DNA from: JAJDNW01 sp039714495
GTDB lineage: Bacteria; Desulfobacterota; Desulfobacteria; Desulfobacterales; B30-G6
NCBI GenBank assembly: GCA_039714495.1
Contig: JBDLJD010000130.1
Coordinates: 1 to 12,120, forward strand
Length of the DNA: 12,120 nucleotides
Reading direction: 5' to 3'
A program made the position numbers and the translations under genes. Below, piece by piece: positions 1 to 7,436 of the stretch. Numbering within the stretch: position 1 is the first letter of the stretch; each line of letters opens with the position of its first letter. Below the pieces are notes generated by a model. It was given only the letters and a program-made list of their open reading frames with translations. It did no database searches and was not told the DNA's origin.

Positions 1-189
1 CTTCAACCGGTGGAGGCTCCTTTCGCTTATGCCCTGATTCGGCTCGATGGAGCAGATGTAGATCTGATGCATATTATTCGGCATGATCTGGACCGCTTGA
101 AGAACGGCGTCCGCGTGGTCGCACGTTTTAAAGAAAAACAGGAGCGCGAGGGACACATCCTGGACATCGACAGGTTCGACATTATTTGA
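1..189 (+). CDS. DUF35 OB-fold protein, C-terminal fragment (partial, cut by window edge)
   Basis: The first reading frame is open from the window edge to TGA at 187-189 and encodes the last 62 residues of a protein. The visible part reads like the OB-fold of DUF35 acyl-CoA-associated proteins: a PFAYALIRLDGAD strand, then a short helix with a gap, then KNGVRVVARFKEK and a closing GHILDIDRFDII strand. The complete DUF35 gene at 2547-3026 has the same layout (YTYGYIQMDGAD, VGMKVKAEF, GHMADIRHF), which supports the call. Members of this family sit beside thiolase-fold proteins and form complexes with them (BbsA with BbsB, the ChsH2 DUF35 domain with Ltp2); the OB-fold helps close the acyl-CoA pocket. 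The N-terminal zinc ribbon would lie left of the window and cannot be seen. The next gene starts 21 bases after the stop, so the two are probably co-translated partners. Confidence 0.78.
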   Translation, partial: LQPVEAPFAYALIRLDGADVDLMHIIRHDLDRLKNGVRVVARFKEKQEREGHILDIDRFDII

Positions 190-200
190 TTCCCCCTGAT

Positions 201-206
201 GGAGGG
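201..206 (+). promoter_or_regulatory. Ribosome binding site deciding the start of the first thiolase-fold gene
   Basis: GGAGGG lies four bases before ATG 211. An in-frame ATG at 199 overlaps this site and has no Shine-Dalgarno sequence of its own at a usable distance, so 211 is the better start. Confidence 0.75.
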
Positions 207-210
207 CACC

Positions 211-1353
211 ATGGACGATATCGCCATTGTCGGCATTGCACAAACTAAATATGAACGAAAGAAAAAAGATAAAACCTACTTTGACCTGGTTTACGAAATG
301 GCCACAGCAGCCATGGAAGATGCCGGGATGACCCTGGCGGATATTGACAATGTCGTAACCGTCTCCAACGACTTCCTGGATGGAAGAACGATCTCCTCCA
401 TGGCCGTCGGCGATGCCGCCGGCGCTCACGACAAGAACATTTCCACCGTTGAGGGGGACGGGACATTCGGGGCTTTCTACGGGGCCATGCGAGTGCTCGG
501 CGGATTCGGAAGCACGCTGGTGGTCGTGCATTCCAAGGGGAGTGAAGGTGATGTACGCTATGTCACCAACGGCATGTTCGATCCTGTATACCAGCGATTC
601 CTCGGGATCGAAGCCGTCAGCGCCTCTGCACTGCAGGCCAACCGGTATATGCACCGTTACGGACTCAAGGAAGAGGATTTTGCCGAGGTTGCCGTAAAAA
701 ATTACGGTAATGCCAAAAACAATCCCCATGCTCATCGTCAACTGGATGTCACGGTTGACGATGTGATGAATTCGGAAAAGCTCGCGGACCCCATCAAATT
801 ACTGGACTGCAGTCCGCTCAGCGATGGTGCGGCGGCTATCATCATTGCCGATGAAGCCCGGAGCCGGAAAGCAAAGACCCGCCCGATCTGGATAAAGGGC
901 ATGGCCCATTGTTCGGATGCCTATTTTCTCGGGGATCGAGACCTCGCCAATTCGGAAGCACTGAAAAGCGCCGCCCAAAAAGCATACGCAATGGCCGAGA
1001 TTTCCGATCCGGCGGCAGCTATCGATGTGGTGGAGCTTTACGACGCCTTCAGTTACATGGAACCGCTTTGGCTGGAAGGGCTTGGTTTCAGTAAACCGGG
1101 CAAGGGGGTGGAACTGTTGAAACAGGGTGTCACACCGATGTCCGGCGCCATGCCTGTCAATCCGTCCGGTGGTGTTTTGTCCGCACATGCCATCCTGGTG
1201 GCGGGCCTGGCCCGCATCATTGAATCGGTGCTACAACTAAGAGGTGATGCCGGGCAACGCCAGGTGGAAGCTGCAAAAACAGCCCTGGCACACGGGATAA
1301 ACGGTCCTTGCGGCCAGGCGCATTGCGTATGGATTCTGAGCAACGAAAATTAA
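211..1353 (+). CDS. Thiolase-fold protein (SCP2/Ltp2-like), lacking canonical thiolase residues
   Basis: A 380-residue protein with the thiolase superfamily plan: N-terminal IAIVGIAQTKY strand, central NNPHAH region (170-175), DPIKLLDCSPLSDGA (about 193-206), and a C-terminal half with ELYDAF (275-280) and NPSGG (317-321). These mark the SCP2-like branch that pairs with DUF35 proteins. The catalytic set is altered. The loop that should hold the nucleophilic Cys reads VEGDGTFG (80-87) with no Cys, the HDAF/NEAF motif is YDAF, and the GHP His motif is replaced by a shorter SAHAIL stretch. In the Ltp2 steroid side-chain aldolase, a thiolase-fold enzyme that uses tyrosines instead of Cys/His, similar changes go with retro-aldol cleavage. 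I therefore infer a C-C lyase or non-thiolytic role rather than a thiolase. It sits between a DUF35 gene and a second thiolase-fold gene, 10 bases from the latter. Family call strong, reaction unknown. Confidence 0.88.
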   Translation: MDDIAIVGIAQTKYERKKKDKTYFDLVYEMATAAMEDAGMTLADIDNVVTVSNDFLDGRTISSMAVGDAAGAHDKNISTVEGDGTFGAFYGAMRVLGGFGSTLVVVHSKGSEGDVRYVTNGMFDPVYQRFLGIEAVSASALQANRYMHRYGLKEEDFAEVAVKNYGNAKNNPHAHRQLDVTVDDVMNSEKLADPIKLLDCSPLSDGAAAIIIADEARSRKAKTRPIWIKGMAHCSDAYFLGDRDLANSEALKSAAQKAYAMAEISDPAAAIDVVELYDAFSYMEPLWLEGLGFSKPGKGVELLKQGVTPMSGAMPVNPSGGVLSAHAILVAGLARIIESVLQLRGDAGQRQVEAAKTALAHGINGPCGQAHCVWILSNEN

Positions 1354-1363
1354 GAGGTTAATC

Positions 1364-2524
1364 ATGGCACAGAGAGTTGCAATTGTCGGAACCGGTCAGA
1401 CAGACCACAAAAGTCACCGAGCAGATGTGAGCGGCCGTGAAATGATCCAAGAGGCCGTCCAGCGGGCGTTGGATGACTGTGAATTGTCCATCAAGGACAT
1501 CGATGCCATCGTCATCGGCAACATGGATCACTTCGAATCCATCAACTACGTGGATTGCTGGAGTGTCGAAGGATCGGGCGGTGTTATGAAACCGATCATG
1601 AAAGTCACCACCGGGGGAACGACGGGAACCTCGGTGGCCATTGCCGCCTATTACCATGTGGCCTCCGGATTGTTTGACAGGGTGCTGGCCATCGGCTGGG
1701 AAAAAAACTCGGAGAGCGATACAACGGCGGCGATCATCACCTGCAGCGATCCGATCTGGGACCGGTTTTCATACTCGGGCGCCATCCCCAGCCTGGCTAC
1801 TGAAGCCAGCGCCTACATGAAACAGTACGGCGCCACGCAGGAAGACGCTGCGCGCATAGCGGTGAGGGACCGCAACAACGCCATGAACAACCCCCACGCG
1901 CATCTGAGAAGACCGATCACCCTGGAAGATGTCATGGCATCGCCCATGCTGGCATATCCCATCAAGCTGCTGGATGTCTGCCCCCGCACGGATGGGGCCT
2001 GTGCCGTTGTTTTTGCGGCGGATGGAAAGGCCCAGAAACTGACGCAGCGGCCCGCCTGGGTTCGCGCCACATCCGTCCGTCACACCTATACATGGTTTGG
2101 CGACTCCACGGACTACGATGCCGGGCTGGTTTCCCTGCAGCGCGCCTCCCGGGAAGCCTACCTAAAGGCGGGCATCAAAAACCCTGCCGAAGAACTGGAC
2201 GTGGCCGAGCTGTATCTGCCTTACACCTATGCCGGCCTCAAGTGGATCGAGGATCTTGGGTTCTGCGGTCCCGGGCAAGGTCCCCGGTTTGTCGGGGATG
2301 GAAACACGGATATGGGCGGAAAGATCCCCGTCAACCCGTCCGGCGGTGTTATCAGCACCAATTGCATCGGTGCCACGGCGCTTTTACGGGTTGCCGAGGC
2401 AGCCATTCAGGTGATGGGAAAAGGCGATGCACGCCAGGTTCCGGATGTCGATCTGGCCCTTGCTACCGGATTTGGCGGATGTTTCTGGTCGGATGTGATG
2501 ATTTTAGGGGCCGGACGCCCCTGA
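1364..2524 (+). CDS. Second thiolase-fold protein (SCP2/Ltp2-like), lacking canonical thiolase residues
   Basis: A 386-residue paralogue of the preceding gene, sharing the N-terminal VAIVGTGQT strand, NNPHAH (175-180), YPIKLLDVCPRTDGA (about 198-212) and NPSGG (324-328). The nucleophile loop reads VTTGGTTGTS (81-90), with no Cys. The HDAF/NEAF motif has become ELYLPY (282-287), again with Tyr where thiolases have His or Asn. The GHP motif is replaced by STNCIG, and the C-terminal loop is ATGFGGCFW. Because it is diverged from its neighbour, the two are not a recent duplication; they may form a heteromer or act on successive intermediates. ATG 1364 is preceded by AAGAGG at good spacing, and the downstream DUF35 gene (2547) is the likely partner. 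The C-C bond-cleaving or bond-forming role in acyl-CoA degradation is inferred; the substrate is unknown. Confidence 0.87.
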   Translation: MAQRVAIVGTGQTDHKSHRADVSGREMIQEAVQRALDDCELSIKDIDAIVIGNMDHFESINYVDCWSVEGSGGVMKPIMKVTTGGTTGTSVAIAAYYHVASGLFDRVLAIGWEKNSESDTTAAIITCSDPIWDRFSYSGAIPSLATEASAYMKQYGATQEDAARIAVRDRNNAMNNPHAHLRRPITLEDVMASPMLAYPIKLLDVCPRTDGACAVVFAADGKAQKLTQRPAWVRATSVRHTYTWFGDSTDYDAGLVSLQRASREAYLKAGIKNPAEELDVAELYLPYTYAGLKWIEDLGFCGPGQGPRFVGDGNTDMGGKIPVNPSGGVISTNCIGATALLRVAEAAIQVMGKGDARQVPDVDLALATGFGGCFWSDVMILGAGRP

Positions 2525-2530
2525 ACAAAA

Positions 2531-2537
2531 GAAGGAG
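2531..2537 (+). promoter_or_regulatory. Ribosome binding site deciding the start of the DUF35 gene
   Basis: GAAGGAG directly abuts an in-frame ATG at 2538, which is too close to be used, and lies nine bases before ATG 2547. The start is therefore set at 2547. Confidence 0.7.
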
Positions 2538-2546
2538 ATGTTTTCC

Positions 2547-3026
2547 ATGGCAACAGAACGAAATTATGATCAACTGCTCACGGTGACATTCGCCCAGCCC
2601 ATGCCTTATGAATGGTCCGTGGGCAGACACGGCAGCCGATTCTTCCAGGAAATAAGGGAGCGGCAGCGTTTTATCGGAATTCGCTGCCCGTCCTGCGGCA
2701 AGGTGTACGTACCCCCGAGACGGGTTTGCGGACCGTGCTATGTAGAGATGCACGATCTGGTACCGCTTTCCGATCAGGGGACCCTGAAGGCGTTTTCCAT
2801 CGTGAACTATCCATTTCTCGATCCGGATACCGGCCGGCAGCGCCCCATACCCTACACCTATGGCTATATTCAGATGGATGGCGCCGACAATATTTTCTCC
2901 CACATCATCAACGAAACCGACGTTGATAAAATAGAGGTCGGGATGAAAGTTAAAGCCGAGTTCAAACCGGAAGAAGAGATGCAGGGCCACATGGCCGACA
3001 TCCGTCACTTTGCTATCATTGTTTAA
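2547..3026 (+). CDS. DUF35 zinc-ribbon/OB-fold protein, partner of thiolase-fold enzyme
   Basis: A complete 159-residue protein. An N-terminal helix (GSRFFQEIRERQ, 29-40) precedes a rubredoxin-like zinc ribbon with CPSC (47-50) and CGPC (61-64), so all four metal-binding cysteines are present. An OB-fold follows, with GTLKAFSIVNYPF, YTYGYIQMDGAD and a C-terminal KVKAEF strand. Length and order match family proteins such as BbsA and the DUF35 partner of Ltp2. These bind the CoA or adenine part of the substrate and complete the active site of the thiolase-fold partner, usually as a heterotetramer. It lies 22 bases after the second thiolase-fold gene. With the partial DUF35 gene at the left edge, the block reads DUF35-thiolase-thiolase-DUF35. 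Family assignment is strong; the exact pairing is inferred from order. Confidence 0.9.
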   Translation: MATERNYDQLLTVTFAQPMPYEWSVGRHGSRFFQEIRERQRFIGIRCPSCGKVYVPPRRVCGPCYVEMHDLVPLSDQGTLKAFSIVNYPFLDPDTGRQRPIPYTYGYIQMDGADNIFSHIINETDVDKIEVGMKVKAEFKPEEEMQGHMADIRHFAIIV

Positions 3027-3049
3027 AACGCTCAGTTTAGGTAATAAAA

Positions 3050-3820
3050 ATGGATGGGGAACTACCCGGTCTGGTAACCGTCCGGAAGTCATATAAATGC
3101 CCGGGTTCCCTCGGTGCTCACCTTCTACCCGGGACCAAGTCCGGACAGGATCCCAGCTCCAGCGGAGACTGTATCCTGCTGGATTTTGAGAACCGCTTTT
3201 TCGGCCTTTCAGACAGCTCGGACAGGGATCCGGGTGCTTCAAGAAGATTTCTTCTTCAATTCGACTGTTTATTGTCTTCGATTGCACCCGATCCAACGAC
3301 GACGCAAACCTTCGCCACCAAAGATCTGGAGCAATGGGTCATAGATCTCACCGCCAACACTAAACGCCTCCTACTGAACCTGAAAGGGAAAGGTTCCTGC
3401 ACCTTTACCGGTTTACACATGTTAAGCACAGCCAATGGATTGGCAAGTGTGCTAATGCATACCGGAGACAGCGCCTTGTATGAGTTTGTACCGAGTACGC
3501 AAAAGCTATTCCTGAGAACCGAAAATAATTTCTGGATGGTGGGCAGAACGGACAACTTATATCAGATCGCGGTATTGGAGCCTGTTCCCGAAAGCATATT
3601 CATCCTGACGACGGACGGACTTTCCGGCCTGCACGACGCTTCGACTTCTGCACCTAAAATGAGGATAAGCCATATGTTGCGCCAAACTGCTGTGGAGGAT
3701 ATCCCGGAAAAATTGATAGTTCGTCAAATACAAAATTCCGGATTGCACGACGACGCCGCGGCGATCACCATTGATCCCCGGCGGCTGAAATCTTCCAAGC
3801 GAAAAATCTTGGTAAAATAA
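3050..3820 (+). CDS. Divergent PP2C-like (PPM family) phosphatase-fold protein
   Basis: A 256-residue cytosolic protein with no signal peptide or membrane segment visible. Several segments resemble spaced PP2C/SpoIIE-type motifs: DFENRFFGLSDSSD (45-58) at the place of the first metal-binding Asp motif, ASVLMHTGDSALYEF (132-146) like the xxVGDSRxY strand, IFILTTDGLSG (183-193) like the LxSDGLxD motif, and LHDDAAAITID (232-242) like the final DDxTxxxV motif. The first motif is poorly conserved (SDSSD instead of the usual DGxGG), so activity is uncertain. It begins 23 bases after the DUF35 gene and ends 17 bases before the FAD oxidoreductase gene, so it is probably in the same transcript. Its start has only a weak upstream AGG. 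A Ser/Thr phosphatase or pseudo-phosphatase in a catabolic operon would be a regulatory component; this is recognition by motif spacing only, so moderate confidence. Confidence 0.55.
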   Translation: MDGELPGLVTVRKSYKCPGSLGAHLLPGTKSGQDPSSSGDCILLDFENRFFGLSDSSDRDPGASRRFLLQFDCLLSSIAPDPTTTQTFATKDLEQWVIDLTANTKRLLLNLKGKGSCTFTGLHMLSTANGLASVLMHTGDSALYEFVPSTQKLFLRTENNFWMVGRTDNLYQIAVLEPVPESIFILTTDGLSGLHDASTSAPKMRISHMLRQTAVEDIPEKLIVRQIQNSGLHDDAAAITIDPRRLKSSKRKILVK

Positions 3821-3837
3821 AATGAGGAGATTACAAC

Positions 3838-5229
3838 ATGAAAGACAAATTTGATACGATCGTGGTTGGTGCGGGCATCGCAGGCCTGGGCGTGGCCGCC
3901 ATTCTGGCCAAGGAAGCCCACCACAAAGTCCTGGTCCTGGATCGCTATCCTTCTTTTGGCGGAAGGCTGCTGAGTTATGGCGGTGCGCCGCAAAAGGAAT
4001 GGCGGGTCGACGTGGGGCTGCATATGATCGAATTGGGGGAAAAGTCAAGCGCCACCGAACTCAATACGAGGGTGGGCAAAACCGTAAACTGGGGCCCTTT
4101 CAGTAAAACCGTCGAAATATGGAACGGGAAAAAATTTATCAACGTGGCCGAACTGGTGCCCATGAGCGATGAAGATAAAATCGCATTTCGGGAACTGCTG
4201 CAGCAAATTGCGGCCCTGAGTGATCAGGAAATTGAACAATGGGACAATCGATCATGGGAAGAATGGCTCGTGGAACATGTACCCCAGCCCAGCGTAAGAG
4301 AGCTGTTCATTGATTTTGGCATGATCATGACAACGATTCCCCTGGCAATTGACATGGCCGCCGGTGAGGTGCTCTACATCGCCAGGGAAAATCTGATTAA
4401 GCATCAGCAAGTGCTGTCGGCAAGCTACCCTTTGGATGGGATGGAAGGGCTGACCCGGGGATTGGTGGAAACCATCGAGGAAAATGGCGGAACCCTGAAA
4501 TTCGGATGCAACGTTCAGGAAATCATCTTTGAGAACAGGAAAGCCATTGGCGCGCGCATCCCGTCGGGCAATCATATATACCCTATGGATTACCGGATGC
4601 CCGACTCTGAAATAGTTTACGCGGATCGGGTTGTATGCGCCCTGCCAATCTATCAGCTGAGCAATATTATAGATTTCAATCCCGCAACAAGCCCCATGCC
4701 AATGTGGTGGCTCAAACGTGTCACAGACATCCAGCATGAAATTACCGGCCTGATCGGCTATGTCATCGGGTTGTCCGAACCGGTTGTCGACCCGCAGAAG
4801 CTGTGCTTTCTGAGCGCGTTGAAGACGAAAAAAACCGGTCTGCCGTTTCAGGGCTTCCCGGCTTCCAATTTCTCTCCGGATGTTGCGCCGGAGGGCAAAC
4901 AGGTACTTCACACGGATATCGTGTGTGAACATGCCGAGGCCTCGGATAAATTTGAAAGAAACAGGCTCTTGAATCTGATGTGGGAGGATATCCAGGAGAT
5001 GTTTCCGGGAATCGATAATAAAGTGGAGTGGAAAATACCCTACTTTGTGGACGGCTGTGACGGTCTGGCCCGCAAACCGGGTCTGGTGGGGAATTTCAAG
5101 CCGGCCTTGACGGCCCCGGGAATATCCAACCTGTTCTTTGCCGGGGACACCTATATCGGCAGAGGTCTTGCCGCCAACGGAGCCGCCAGAAGCGCTATGC
5201 ATTGTGCCGACATTATCTTGAAAGCTTAG
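3838..5229 (+). CDS. FAD-dependent oxidoreductase, phytoene desaturase/amine oxidase-like
   Basis: A 463-residue flavoprotein. The N-terminus has the FAD-binding Rossmann motif IVVGAGIAGLGVA (GxGxxG at 11-16), the ribose-binding acidic residue at the end of VLVLD (31-35), and the FGGRLLS extension (40-46) typical of the phytoene desaturase/monoamine oxidase superfamily. The C-terminus carries NLFFAGDTYIGRGLAANGA (431-449), the second FAD-contact motif of the same family. Such enzymes oxidise or isomerise C-C bonds of lipophilic substrates. In this context a role on an alicyclic or acyl intermediate is plausible, but the substrate cannot be read from the sequence. The start at 3838 is well supported by GAGGAG eight bases upstream. 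No transmembrane helix is obvious. The gene is followed 38 bases later by the BKACE gene. It could also serve a membrane-lipid or quinone-related function. Confidence 0.85.
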   Translation: MKDKFDTIVVGAGIAGLGVAAILAKEAHHKVLVLDRYPSFGGRLLSYGGAPQKEWRVDVGLHMIELGEKSSATELNTRVGKTVNWGPFSKTVEIWNGKKFINVAELVPMSDEDKIAFRELLQQIAALSDQEIEQWDNRSWEEWLVEHVPQPSVRELFIDFGMIMTTIPLAIDMAAGEVLYIARENLIKHQQVLSASYPLDGMEGLTRGLVETIEENGGTLKFGCNVQEIIFENRKAIGARIPSGNHIYPMDYRMPDSEIVYADRVVCALPIYQLSNIIDFNPATSPMPMWWLKRVTDIQHEITGLIGYVIGLSEPVVDPQKLCFLSALKTKKTGLPFQGFPASNFSPDVAPEGKQVLHTDIVCEHAEASDKFERNRLLNLMWEDIQEMFPGIDNKVEWKIPYFVDGCDGLARKPGLVGNFKPALTAPGISNLFFAGDTYIGRGLAANGAARSAMHCADIILKA

Positions 5230-5257
5230 CGCATACAATATGCAATAATTTTTATAC

Positions 5258-5263
5258 GGAGGG
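5258..5263 (+). promoter_or_regulatory. Ribosome binding site deciding the start of the BKACE gene
   Basis: GGAGGG lies four bases before ATG 5268. The frame is open upstream to 5202, but that longer start would overlap the previous gene and add residues unlike the family. Confidence 0.75.
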
Positions 5264-5267
5264 AACC

Positions 5268-6125
5268 ATGCAGCCCAAAGTGATCATTACAGCCGCCTTG
5301 TCAGGAGCCGGCACCACCAAGGAAAACAACCCGGCCTGCCCATACACGCACACAGAGTTTGCCGAGGAGGCGCACAGGTGTTTCAAAGCCGGAGCGGCCA
5401 TGGTTCATGTCCATTCCAGGCTGGACGACGGCACCCCGACACACGATGTGGAGCGGATCCGGACCACCCATGATGCCATCAAACAAAGGTCACCGGAATT
5501 GATCGTCAATCTTTCGTCCGCTGTTGGTAAGCACAAAACGCCGGAACAGCGTATTGCCCAGATTGTCGAGATCAAGCCCGAAATGGCATCATTGAACACC
5601 AACTCCATGAATTTTGGGGCCGTCAACTATAAAACAGGGGAGATTTTGGCCGATTACATTTTTGACAACACCTTCACCATGCTTCAGGATTTCGGACGCG
5701 CCATGGAAGAGAACGGGGTTCGCCCGGAACTTGAGATTTATGACATGGGCGGGCTGGACAACGTCCATCTCATCATGCAACAGGGCTTTTTTAAGACACC
5801 CCTGAATTTTAACTTCGTCTGGGGAGTAGCCGGGGGACAACGCTTTCGTCCCGAGTCGTTTGTCGCCCTGGTCAACGCCTTACCGCCCGATGCCAACTTT
5901 ACCACTTGCGGGGTGGGCAGGGAAGAATTTCCGGCAGTCATGCAGTCCTGCCTTATGGGCGGCCATATGCGGGTCGGCCTGGAGGACAACGTGCGGATGC
6001 CGAACGGAGAACTGGCCAGGGGCAGCTATGAACTCGTGGAATGGGCGGTACGCGTAGCTGAACTCATGGGACGCGAGCCGGCAGCGCCGGATGAGGCGCG
6101 CAAAATCATGGGGTTAAAAAAGTAA
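5268..6125 (+). CDS. Beta-keto acid cleavage enzyme (BKACE, DUF849)
   Basis: A 285-residue TIM-barrel protein of the BKACE family, founded on 3-keto-5-aminohexanoate cleavage enzyme (Kce). These enzymes condense a beta-keto acid with acetyl-CoA and split the product to acetoacetate and a new CoA ester, without decarboxylation. Zinc ligands are visible as HVH (His47, His49) and Glu239 of VGLED. Further catalytic positions fit: Glu19 in KENNP, Ser83/84 in NLSSA, Thr111 in LNTNS, Glu156 in LEIYDMG, Arg235 in HMRVGLED, and Asp240. Full length with an intact C-terminal ELVEWAVRVAELMGR helix. The substrate specificity of this subgroup cannot be read from sequence; family members act on carnitine, lysine and triacetate intermediates among others. 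Next to the thiolase-fold/DUF35 block it would be another C-C bond-breaking step, releasing acetoacetate. Family call is firm; substrate unknown. Confidence 0.93.
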   Translation: MQPKVIITAALSGAGTTKENNPACPYTHTEFAEEAHRCFKAGAAMVHVHSRLDDGTPTHDVERIRTTHDAIKQRSPELIVNLSSAVGKHKTPEQRIAQIVEIKPEMASLNTNSMNFGAVNYKTGEILADYIFDNTFTMLQDFGRAMEENGVRPELEIYDMGGLDNVHLIMQQGFFKTPLNFNFVWGVAGGQRFRPESFVALVNALPPDANFTTCGVGREEFPAVMQSCLMGGHMRVGLEDNVRMPNGELARGSYELVEWAVRVAELMGREPAAPDEARKIMGLKK

Positions 6126-6161
6126 CTTTACTTTATTTCGCATTTCCTAAAAAATAAGGAT

Positions 6162-7340
6162 ATGAACAACAATAAAGCAAAAATCATCGAGGCCGCCGAG
6201 GCCCTCGTGTTCGAAAAGGGCATCGCTGATACCACCGTGACCGCTGTGGCCCAAAAAGCCGGTGTCGCGGATTCTCTGGTGTATCAATATTTCAAGAACA
6301 AGGAGGACCTGCTTTTCTCGGTCGTGATCGAGAGAATGGTTGAATCCATAGAGGTCGCCAAGGAAGCTCTGCAGGGCATACAAGACCCCGAGTCCCGATT
6401 AAGAAAGCTGATCTGGCACAGCCTGAAATACAACGACCGCCACCCGGGGTATGTCAGGACGCTGATGTTCGAATGCCGTTCCAACCCGTCATTCTACACC
6501 ACAAAAGGCTATGCCATCATGCGGGAGCACCTGAAACTCCTGGTGGATATACTCAAGCAGGGCGTCAGTGAAGGCGTGTTCAGAGACGACGTCCACCTAG
6601 GCCTGGTTCGAGATCTCATTTACGGTGCTTTCGATTTTGAATCCATCGATACCATCGCCACCAAGGAAATCGACGAAAGCATCGGGGATTTCGACGCCAT
6701 TATCAACCTCCTTTTGCCCATGCTGCGAAAGTCGACACCGGAAGCAGAGAACGAAAAGGAGACCAAAATCCTGGAAGCCGCCGAAGCTATGTTTTCGGAA
6801 AAAGGCTTCAATAAAACACGAGTACAGGAAATCGCCCGCTTGGCGAAGGTGGCGGAAGGTAGCATCTACGACTACTTTAAAAATAAGGAGGACCTTCTGC
6901 TGTCCATACCTCTGAAGCGATTCCAGCGCCATATCGATGCCCTGCCGGAAACATTTCACATCAAATCGCCGCAAAGAAAGCTTCGGCGGCTGATCAAATA
7001 TCATTTCAGCCTGTATCTCAACAATCGGAATTTCCTGCGGGTCTTTCTGCTCGATATCCAGCTCAACAAACGGTTTTACGGCTCCAAGGCCTTCGATCTT
7101 TTTCAAACCTACCTCAAAGCCTTCGAGGGCATCATCGCCGAGGGCAAAGCCGAAGGATGCTTTCGAAGGGATATCAATCCCCGTGTTTTCAGAAATATGT
7201 TTCTGGGCGCCTTCAGCCATATGGCCCTGCGTTGGCTGTTTTTTAACGAGGAGAACAAATACGACAAGCTGGAGGAAATCGATTCCCTGACGGACCTGCT
7301 CTCCTTTGCCGTAATAAATCATTCGGGCAGACAATCCTGA
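6162..7340 (+). CDS. Tandem TetR/AcrR regulator: two complete TetR units in one polypeptide
   Basis: A 392-residue protein holding two TetR-family repressors head to tail. The first HTH is at residues 5-55 (KIIEAAEALVFEKG, TVTAVAQKAGV, SLVYQYFKNKEDLL) and is followed by a ligand-binding helical domain to about 190. The second HTH is at 202-248 (KILEAAEAMFSEKG, VQEIARLAKVAEGSIYDYFKNKEDLL), with its own ligand domain to the C-terminus. A normal TetR protein is about 190-220 residues and works as a homodimer; here two units are joined by a short linker (STPEAENEKE, 191-200), so the chain could form an intramolecular pseudo-dimer. The recognition regions differ, so the two halves may read different half-sites. 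It follows the BKACE gene by 36 bases on the same strand and is probably the local acyl-CoA-sensing repressor; the ligand is unknown. AAGGA lies only one base before the start ATG, closer than usual. Confidence 0.9.
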   Translation: MNNNKAKIIEAAEALVFEKGIADTTVTAVAQKAGVADSLVYQYFKNKEDLLFSVVIERMVESIEVAKEALQGIQDPESRLRKLIWHSLKYNDRHPGYVRTLMFECRSNPSFYTTKGYAIMREHLKLLVDILKQGVSEGVFRDDVHLGLVRDLIYGAFDFESIDTIATKEIDESIGDFDAIINLLLPMLRKSTPEAENEKETKILEAAEAMFSEKGFNKTRVQEIARLAKVAEGSIYDYFKNKEDLLLSIPLKRFQRHIDALPETFHIKSPQRKLRRLIKYHFSLYLNNRNFLRVFLLDIQLNKRFYGSKAFDLFQTYLKAFEGIIAEGKAEGCFRRDINPRVFRNMFLGAFSHMALRWLFFNEENKYDKLEEIDSLTDLLSFAVINHSGRQS

Positions 7341-7436
7341 CGCGGATGCACTCTTGAAATCGAGTCGATGTTTTAATTACCCGAATACTATATCATAAAA
7401 CAGCCTGACAAATGATTGAAAAAGGGAGAATGTGTT
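7341..7436 (+). promoter_or_regulatory. Longest plus-strand intergenic region; candidate promoter/operator
   Basis: This 96-base AT-rich gap between the double TetR gene and the dehydratase-like operon is the only plus-strand gap here above 80 bases. It contains TTGAAA at 7354-7359 and AT-rich blocks near 7370-7400 that could serve as promoter elements, but no well-spaced -35/-10 pair, no sigma54 -24/-12 box and no clear TetR palindrome. A second promoter at this point is plausible by position only. Confidence 0.25.
7424..7428 (+). promoter_or_regulatory. Ribosome binding site deciding the start of the small dehydratase-like subunit
   Basis: GGGAG lies eight bases before ATG 7437. The frame is open upstream to a TTG at 7416, but that would run through this site. 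Confidence 0.65.

Noticed and set aside
1366..1381. TGGCAC...TTGC resembling a sigma54 -24/-12 promoter
   Set aside because: Spacing between GG and GC is 11 rather than 10, and the site lies within the first codons of the second thiolase-fold gene, where no promoter could drive its own start.
2463..3296. Minus-strand open frame across the DUF35 gene (277 codons)
   Set aside because: Antisense to a gene with an intact zinc ribbon; no family features in the translation.
4252..5238. Long minus-strand open frame (328 codons)
   Set aside because: Antisense shadow of the FAD oxidoreductase gene, whose motifs and ribosome binding site are clear.
6597..7334. Minus-strand open frame across the second TetR unit (245 codons)
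   Set aside because: Antisense shadow; the plus-strand frame has a clear HTH and coherent ligand domain.
7351..7366. ACTC...GAGT as a TetR operator
   Set aside because: Arms are only four bases long and the interior does not pair, which is too weak to call.
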